Under the pieces are notes generated by a model. That model ran no database searches, was not told the DNA's origin, and saw nothing but the letters and a program-made list of their open reading frames with translations. From Owenia fusiformis (taxonomy: Eukaryota; Annelida; Polychaeta; Sabellida; Oweniidae), in the NCBI GenBank assembly GCA_903813345.2, contig CAIIXF020000012.1, positions 1,589,318 through 1,653,317 on the forward strand: a DNA stretch of 64,000 nt, written 5' to 3'. The position numbers were made by a program, and so were the translations under genes. Of the stretch, positions 59,401 through 64,000 are shown one piece after another. Each line of letters starts with the position of its first letter. Position 1 is the stretch's first letter.

Positions 59401-62400
59401 GGGGAATCCCTGAATACGATAGAATATGAAAGAATTATGGGAGCTACTCACTTCTTCTGCATCCCCACCATTTTAAATTCAGAAGTGCACTTACCAAAGT
59501 TAAAATGAAAGAACTCATGAAATATATTGATATAAGGGATTTGAAAATATTTCTCCTTGAATCCGTTAGTTATTTTTGTCCCACCATGAAAGTATATTCT
59601 GATAATGTATCTAAATAATGATTTAAATTGAATCTTACCTTCAATAAGTTGTCTTAAGCAGCTTCAGTCCAACTAATGAGTAATATGCTTGTGCATTGCT
59701 TTTTATAAGGTTTGTGTAAATGCCAATTTGCATAAAAGGAAGGGGATTCCCCTTTTGTGGAAGTATGTAATTCCCATATACACTGTTGCTCATAAATATG
59801 GAATATTTTATAGATACGAACTATACGATGGAATTTCTACAAAATGATAAGATTTTGATGAAAATTTGTATTGTGTCCTCATTCCCTCATCAGTTTTGCA
59901 TATAAAACTGATTGGTATGAAAAGTTAAAACATTCATGGTTGATTAAACTTGTATTCACTCAGGTGACCCCACATGATCACATGATATTGGTAACTTGAA
60001 AGAGGTGTCCAAATCTTAGTTGTAATCATTGTGCACGTTATGTAAAAATTTAATTTAGAGTTGGAAGAGTTTTAGAAGCCATGCCCCATAGAATAAGCAA
60101 AAAAGACCATGGCAGGTCATATGGATGGCGCTCTCTGGCATGAAACAAACTGCCATTGCCAGGACCCTAGGGGTGTGTCAGGAACAGTCTCTAAAATTCT
60201 GCAGTGGCACCAAAGGCAAGGGAATGTGACTCCAGGTCACAGCAATAGTAGCCCTAAAGAGACAAATGTAAGAAAAGACCACTGCCTGCTACATTTATGT
60301 CATCAAAATCGCTTTAAGTCAACCAGTAGTCTATGAGATGAATGGCTGTCTCACCTCAAAACCTGTGTTCCAGGGCTATAGGCAACCAGTGATTTCTTTA
60401 TAACGGTTACAAGGCCATGAGACCTTTAAAGAGACCACCGCTGACAGATCATAACAAAGAAAGGTGCCTTCAATGGGCAGGAAAGCAACAAAACGTTGTA
60501 CCTAATCTTTGGTGTCATATGACAGCATGTGAAGAAATAAGATGTGTTATCCCCAAAGTTGATAATTTTGTGTTCGTTTCTGTCGTTGACCAGGGGAAAG
60601 AGACAATTAGGACTCTTACTAATGTGGCAGTTCATGAAGGCAACTCTTTTTTATGTTTGAAGCAGTATTACAGAGGTTGTTTGGAGCAGTACTACAGAAG
60701 TTGCACCCCCTTGGTGATTCCCAAACATAATTTCAGAGTAAATTGACCTCATACCCACCCACCTACCCACCTACGTGGAACATGATACAGTCATTGAAAG
60801 GTTCAATTAGAATATTAAATCTCAAAATAGCTCAAATTATTAACATTTCTACAATTCCGGCTTTATTTTATGACTAGACAGATGACAGATCCATAAATAA
60901 AGCATATGGATGCATTTTAATGTGCCGAGGGCGCCCCAGGGGAATAAATAACTAATGACCGCGAGCATAGGTCTAACAAGTCAGATAAAGAAATTGAAAG
61001 AAAGTGTGCTAAATTCGATGCCCCGAGTGGGAATCGAACCCAGCTAGGATGTAGTAGCAACTTGCTATCAAGGGTTCTTACAAATGCATCTATATTTCAT
61101 CATAAACTAAGATTTAATAAACTAAGATCTTTAAAATTGAACCCTTCAAAGACTGTATCATGTCCCACGTACGTGGGTAGGTGGATATGAGGTAGGAGGT
61201 TTTTTATACAAAGCCTCAGGGCAGGCAATGTGGGCCAGCTACCATGGGCACAAAAGTCATCCAATCAGGCTAATGCAGAGCAAATGTGGGACAACCTTGG
61301 TAATGAGATTCATTACATGGACCCCCACCTTAAAATTTAGACACTTTACGCATATTAGTGCTATCATTAGATAGAGGACACTTCAATCTTCATGACCAGA
61401 TGTTTATTTTGTTTGATCTGCTTAACATGACGATTTGGATCGGGGTGTTTTGAAAATGCAAAAATTCTTAGCGTACCCCTGTTTAAATAACAGTCATTTT
61501 CTAAACTAATCTGAGAATATTTGTTCTCTAAAAAATGTTGATTTGTAGATGAAATACATGGTTATGATTTATTTGCCTAGAAAATAATTGTCTGAACAGA
61601 CTCCAAATAAATTTTCTCTTGCTCCAAAATTTGAATTCTGAACTGCCAAATCTAATATTCCATATTTACGAGCAATTTCCTCAAGAAAAAACAGATCGAA
61701 TTTATGCTCAATCATCACCCTTACTTCAAAGTACAATGTCTTATGTACCAACCAGAGAAATATAATTAAAATCGGTACATTGAATTTTTTCTTGTCATGG
61801 TTTTAATCTCCTCCACCATATAGAGCTCCATAGTTAGTGGCCGAATTACTCAAAATTAAGCAATGTAAACATGCGCTGTTTTTCTGCAGTGAAAACGAAA
61901 TGAACTTCAAGCTGCCCATGTCAACTTGTTCCATCAACTTACTTTACTAAATGACCCAAAAGGCCCATCAAAGCCTAAAGACACTGTATACAGAGACATC
62001 TATTCATGTATATAGCATTTATATTATAGTACTATAAATATGCCATGAATGCAGACTAATTGTGGTGTTCATTCAATAGCAAGAGCAAACATTTATCTAC
62101 AAGCCTGTTAGTAGGCTAAGAAGCAACTGAAGAGAGCTTAGACCAGAACATGTGTCTGGGAATGCCATTTGTCAAAGATCTGGCCAGCACCATGAACAAG
62201 TTTGATCAATTAAACTTTCAAGATACATAAATATCACATTTAAGCTGACCAGAACACAATAATAATTTCAAATATCATAATAATTAGTATGTGCATATGT
62301 AGGTTGAAATGTTGCCCTTTCAAAACAATATGGTTGAATTTCATTCTTCTTGATGATATTGTACAAATTTTAATTTTGGTCTGTTTGAAAAGTATTTCAG

Positions 62401-63059
62401 AACATCTCATGCATTGTGTGAGAGATAATGCACTTGTGTCTTGTGTGCTTTGCCCACTTTGTGCTTTGTGCTTTTCAATGGTACCCTCTAGCAGGAGATG
62501 TCAGAAGTTGAAATATTGATTTTGCAAGCTATAAAGAAAATAAACTTAAATAAAAAACAATAAAATTACAGGATATACAACCATCAATGAAAATCAAGAT
62601 TGAGCTTTGGAACATAGTTAACACATTAACAGTAGCTTTTAATGATGTTTCGCATATATTTTCAGGTGCAATACTGAAGTATCCAACAAGTTGTCAAGCA
62701 GTCACTCAAAGCACAATGATGATGACAAAATAGATGATACAGTCACAATTGAGAATGTCAATGACCCTTCTAAACCAGTTCTTGACTATGAGTACACTGA
62801 ATTGATATACCCAAATAAGGGAACTGCAATACTGATTGGTGGAGAGACAGTTGGAATAAGTGAACAGATGCGAGAGTTAATAAACAAATCAGATGTTAGT
62901 CGGGTAAAAATACCCATGATGCCTGGAATTGACAGTTTGAATGCAGCAGTTGCGGGAACATTGGTGATTTTTGAGGCTAGGCGCCAGATTTTGCAGGCTA
63001 TGGATGAGGAATGGATGGGCACTGAGAGCCAAGGGATCACTGAATATACACAACATTGA
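50435..63059 (+). CDS. MRM3, mitochondrial 23S-type rRNA 2'-O-ribose methyltransferase (6 exons, 430 aa)
   Basis: Exons are 50435-50781, 51444-51588, 51962-52067, 52427-52585, 54351-54492 and 62666-63059; phases match. MRM3 (RNMTL1) methylates a ribose in the large mitochondrial rRNA during ribosome assembly. The N-terminus (MAAPMEMCFRNLLGF..., many R/K/S) fits a mitochondrial targeting peptide. Then comes a substrate-binding region (QGVILLEGARLISDAIKGG) and a SpoU/SPOUT methyltransferase domain: motif 1 CDNIRDPGNMGTLIRS (N226, DPGN 229-232, R238), motif 2 LIGGETVGIS (E360), motif 3 KIPMMPGIDSLNAAVAG. Human MRM3 is about 420 aa. An in-frame ATG at 50396 exists, but 50435 (AAAATGGCAG) is preferred. 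Intron 4 carries a donor-site minisatellite; intron 5 (8.2 kb) contains the STING-domain gene on the other strand. Confidence 0.95.
50800..51033. mobile_element. MITE with GGGGGAGATTTCCC-type ends in MRM3 intron 1
   Basis: The left end (about 50803-50842) has a G run then AAGATTTCCCAAAGATGACC. The right end (about 50993-51033) is its complement: GGTCATCTATGGGAAATCTC then a C run. A one-ended copy of the same body is at 59081-59240 (matching ATAAACAGG(T/C)CTCATTTGCC and GGATCGAGTAACTTCAATAG). Confidence 0.7.
52559..54135 (+). repeat. ~100-bp minisatellite (about 17 extra units) abutting the MRM3 exon 4 donor
   Basis: The exon tail GGCTGTGAGAAGTTAATAGC + TACAAAAG and its donor GTAATCTGAC are copied again and again into the intron, near 52660, 52757, 52812, 52868, 52924 and 52980, then about every 100 bp to 54081. 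Units are about 56 bp (short form) or 100 bp (long form, adding TTTGCTGTCTCATGTTTTGC and CATGTAATCAAATTTG). Most keep AAAG|GTAATC or GTACTC; the last is damaged (AAAGCTAGTC). Reading past the true donor meets a stop at the second unit (52672-52674). Confidence 0.95.
54701..55724. mobile_element. 1.02-kb fold-back element with ~430-bp arms in MRM3 intron 5
   Basis: Arms 54701-55130 and 55295-55724 are near-perfect complements, beginning CACGCCCGGTGATCGTGAAT. A 5-bp target duplication ATATA flanks it (54696-54700 and 55725-55729). A 164-bp spacer separates the arms. The inner arm ends are G-rich (GGGACGGAGGGGGGAG-like, in tandem). There is no transposase. The very low divergence between arms suggests recent origin or gene conversion. 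It sits 90 bp from the end of the STING-domain gene. Confidence 0.9.
55813..57996 (-). CDS. RHIM-like motif + STING ligand-binding domain protein (210 aa), nested in MRM3
   Basis: Coding exons in transcript order are 57996-57906 (exon itself from 58034), 57458-57384, 57109-56877 and 56046-55813; phases 1, 1 and 0 all match. STING binds cyclic dinucleotides and starts innate immune signalling. Residues 32-200 align by eye with the STING cytosolic domain: HAANYFYAHLEI (human dimer helix), KLYIFVP, DPNM, PRPYKNTVWEFEKNDQ and AEYGTILNAL. Ligand residues matching human R238, Y240, E260 and T263 are kept (here R119, Y121, E140, T143); positions 162, 167 and 264 differ (N43, H48, I144). No transmembrane helices and no C-terminal TBK1/IRF3 tail are present. 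The first 31 residues contain VQVGNRNVQII, matching the RHIM amyloid core [IV]Q[ILV]GxxN. No in-frame ATG lies upstream in exon 2 or the proposed exon 1. STING identity is strong; the RHIM call is moderate. Confidence 0.87.
56371..56515. mobile_element. hAT-like MITE, copy 2
   Basis: Diverged copy of 36041-36215 (CAGGAGTTTCACTAGAATTT at the left, GCTAATGAAACCC at the right) in the last intron of the STING-domain gene. Confidence 0.65.
56590..56745 (+). repeat. Single unit of the 9125-10145 family
   Basis: TTGGATTTTCCATCCTAAAA, TCTTGTCTGTAAGTCTTGTA and AGCTTTTTTGGCATTTTG match the block at 9125-10145. Confidence 0.6.
58430..58990 (+). repeat. Dispersed GGCCATTTT/AAAATGGC-rich repeat
   Basis: Alternating GGCAGCCATTTTGAAATGG and AAAATGG(T/C)GGCC words recur several times, after a head CCATCCGTTTATCTGTCCATCC-like segment (about 58460-58490) similar in style to 41275-41295. 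No frame. It fills most of the first intron of the STING-domain gene. Confidence 0.45.
59081..59240 (+). repeat. One-ended copy of the 50800-51033 MITE
   Basis: Left terminus CAGGGGGGAGATTTCCCAAA and body match the MRM3 intron 1 MITE; the right terminus is missing. Confidence 0.65.
59639..59680 (-). other. Proposed non-coding first exon of the STING-domain gene
   Basis: On the minus strand a short stretch ends at a strong donor TTATTGAAG|GTAAGATTC (exon edge 59639). It begins about 30 nt after a TATA box. It has no ATG in frame with exon 2, so translation would start at 57996. Inferred from signals only. Confidence 0.4.
59699..59708 (-). promoter_or_regulatory. TATA box candidate for the STING-domain gene
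   Basis: The minus strand reads CCTTATAAAAAGC. The spacing of roughly 25-30 nt to the proposed exon start is typical. From 59250 to 59638 I see nothing else; 59361-59366 has an ATTGG word. Confidence 0.4.
60070..60750 (+). pseudogene. Tc1-like transposase remnant
   Basis: Frames broken by stops and shifts give ISKKDHGR, GVSGTVSKILQWHQRQGNVT, DHCLLHLCHQNRFKSTSSL, MRPLKRPPLTDHNKERCLQW and AGKQQNVVPNLWCHM. This is the helix-turn-helix to early catalytic region of Tc1-type transposases. The catalytic DDE part is lost. Inverted ends were not found. Confidence 0.8.
60746..61195. mobile_element. Inverted-repeat element carrying a tRNA-derived segment
   Basis: Left arm 60746-60809 (ACCTCATACCCACCCACCTA... 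CATGATACAGTCATTGAAAG) and right arm 61131-61195 are complementary over about 62 bp. Inside, at about 60950-61080, the minus strand has the B-box-like GGTTCGATTCC and matches repeats at 5300-5400 and about 49505-49535. No coding frame. Confidence 0.65.
61196..62665. other. MRM3 intron 5, right part: nothing recognised
   Basis: No exon, repeat family or RNA gene could be supported here. Short open frames (for example minus strand 61569-61751) lack splice context or familiar motifs. Confidence 0.5.
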
Positions 63060-63435
63060 GTCATGTGGTCAATGAGTAAACACAACATTAAGTCATGTGG
63101 TCACTGAGTACATACAACATTGAGTCATGTGGTCAATGAGTAAACACAACATTAAGTCATGTGGTCACTGAGTACATACAAAATTGAGTTATGTGGTCAA
63201 TGAGTATACACCACATTAAGTTATGTAGTTAACGAGTATACACAACATTGAGTGGTCAATGAGTATACACAACATTGAGTCATGTGGTTACTGAGTATAC
63301 ACAACATTGAGTCATGCGGTCAATAAGTATACACAACATTGAGTCATGCCGTCAATGAGTGTGCGCAACCTTGAGTCATGTTGTCACTGATCATGAGTAC
63401 ATACAACATTGAGTCATGTGGTAAATGACTGAAGT
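63044..63435 (+). repeat. ~32-bp minisatellite starting at the MRM3 stop codon
   Basis: The last codons and stop, ATATACACAACATTGA, are themselves the first unit. The motif (ACACAACATTGAGTCATGTG then GTCAATGAGTA) recurs about 11-12 times through the 3' untranslated region with A/G and T/C differences. 63436-64000 shows nothing else. Confidence 0.9.
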
Positions 63436-64000
63436 GGCAACTGTAAATGACAACTGGCAGCTACATGTATACAGGAAGTTGAATTCGAGTTCTTAGATTT
63501 TCTGTCAAATTGTCTCTTGTATATCGTGTACATCCTAGCCAAATGTCATAAAGCTATATGTAAATGTAATGTTATTTATGCATAAGGTTAGTGCCAATTC
63601 CAGGAAATACTAGAAATATTCAAAATGGCAGCCATTCAAATTTTCACATTTCTTCTATATACAACACGTTTATCCACATTTGGATAACATTGATTTCCCA
63701 AAAATATGATGAACTATACACCATTGTCTCCTTTCAGAAAATAACATTGGCATGAACAGCGATGACTAAAGTCTTTTCATCATGCGTCGAGTACCTATAA
63801 CTGTTATTGAACACCCGACTACTCAATGGACGGTTTATGTTCATGCAGTGTGGTTTTAAACGTATACATCACACGCGGTACAAACTTCGACCGTTAATTT
63901 AAATTTTTGACCTACCAGGTGTTTGAAAATCAAGGATTGCGAGTCTCATACTGCACCGTTTTCTTCAAACTTGTTCCATTCAAAGCATAACAAAAATGCC

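Noticed and set aside
59639-59680. Extra coding sequence for the STING protein in the proposed exon 1
   Set aside because: In the joined frame an upstream stop precedes exon 2 and no ATG is available, so it was kept as untranslated only.
61569-61751. 60-codon minus-strand frame upstream of the STING-domain gene
   Set aside because: No homology recognised and no donor joining it to the STING exons.

Overview
This window is metazoan nuclear DNA: AT-rich, with multi-exon genes, GT-AG introns of consistent phase and a high load of transposon debris. The genes (C-type lectin, TLCD1/2-type protein, INO80B, GLOD4, MRM3, STING) are animal genes. The dense MITEs, fold-back elements, tRNA-derived repeats and short C-type lectin suggest a marine invertebrate. 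I cannot name the phylum from sequence alone.

Layout. 1-8.5 kb: a three-exon secreted C-type lectin gene (+), whose second intron holds a LINE broken by a nested terminal-inverted-repeat element and several MITEs. 8.5-16.3 kb: no gene recognised, only repeats and two small hairpins. 16.4-31.2 kb: a five-exon TLC-domain (TLCD1/TLCD2-type) gene (-), with a 125-bp minisatellite of about 17 units starting at the 5' splice site of exon 3. 31.4-42.9 kb: INO80B (+), divergent from the TLCD gene, with a 2.5-kb Mutator-like fold-back element and a 111-bp minisatellite at an exon/intron junction. 44.6-50.2 kb: GLOD4 (-), nine exons. 50.4-63.1 kb: MRM3 (+), six exons, head to head with GLOD4 over a gap of about 190 bp, as in vertebrates. 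Inside the large last intron of MRM3, on the opposite strand, lies a small complete gene (57996-55813) for a 210-residue protein: a short N-terminal RHIM-like amyloid motif joined to a STING cyclic-dinucleotide-binding domain, with no membrane segments.

Two signals stand out. The first is the nested RHIM-like/STING gene. The second is a pattern shared by four of the six genes: tandem repeats begin exactly at coding-exon edges. Four arrays copy a 5' splice site (TLCD exon 3, INO80B exon 4, MRM3 exon 4, GLOD4 exon 2), one copies a 3' splice site (GLOD4 exon 3) and one copies the stop codon (MRM3). In each donor array only the exon-proximal copy keeps the reading frame; use of any copy further in would bring a premature stop.

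All gene models were assembled by eye from reading-frame continuity and splice consensus. All six close in phase from start to stop. No database search or transcript data were available.
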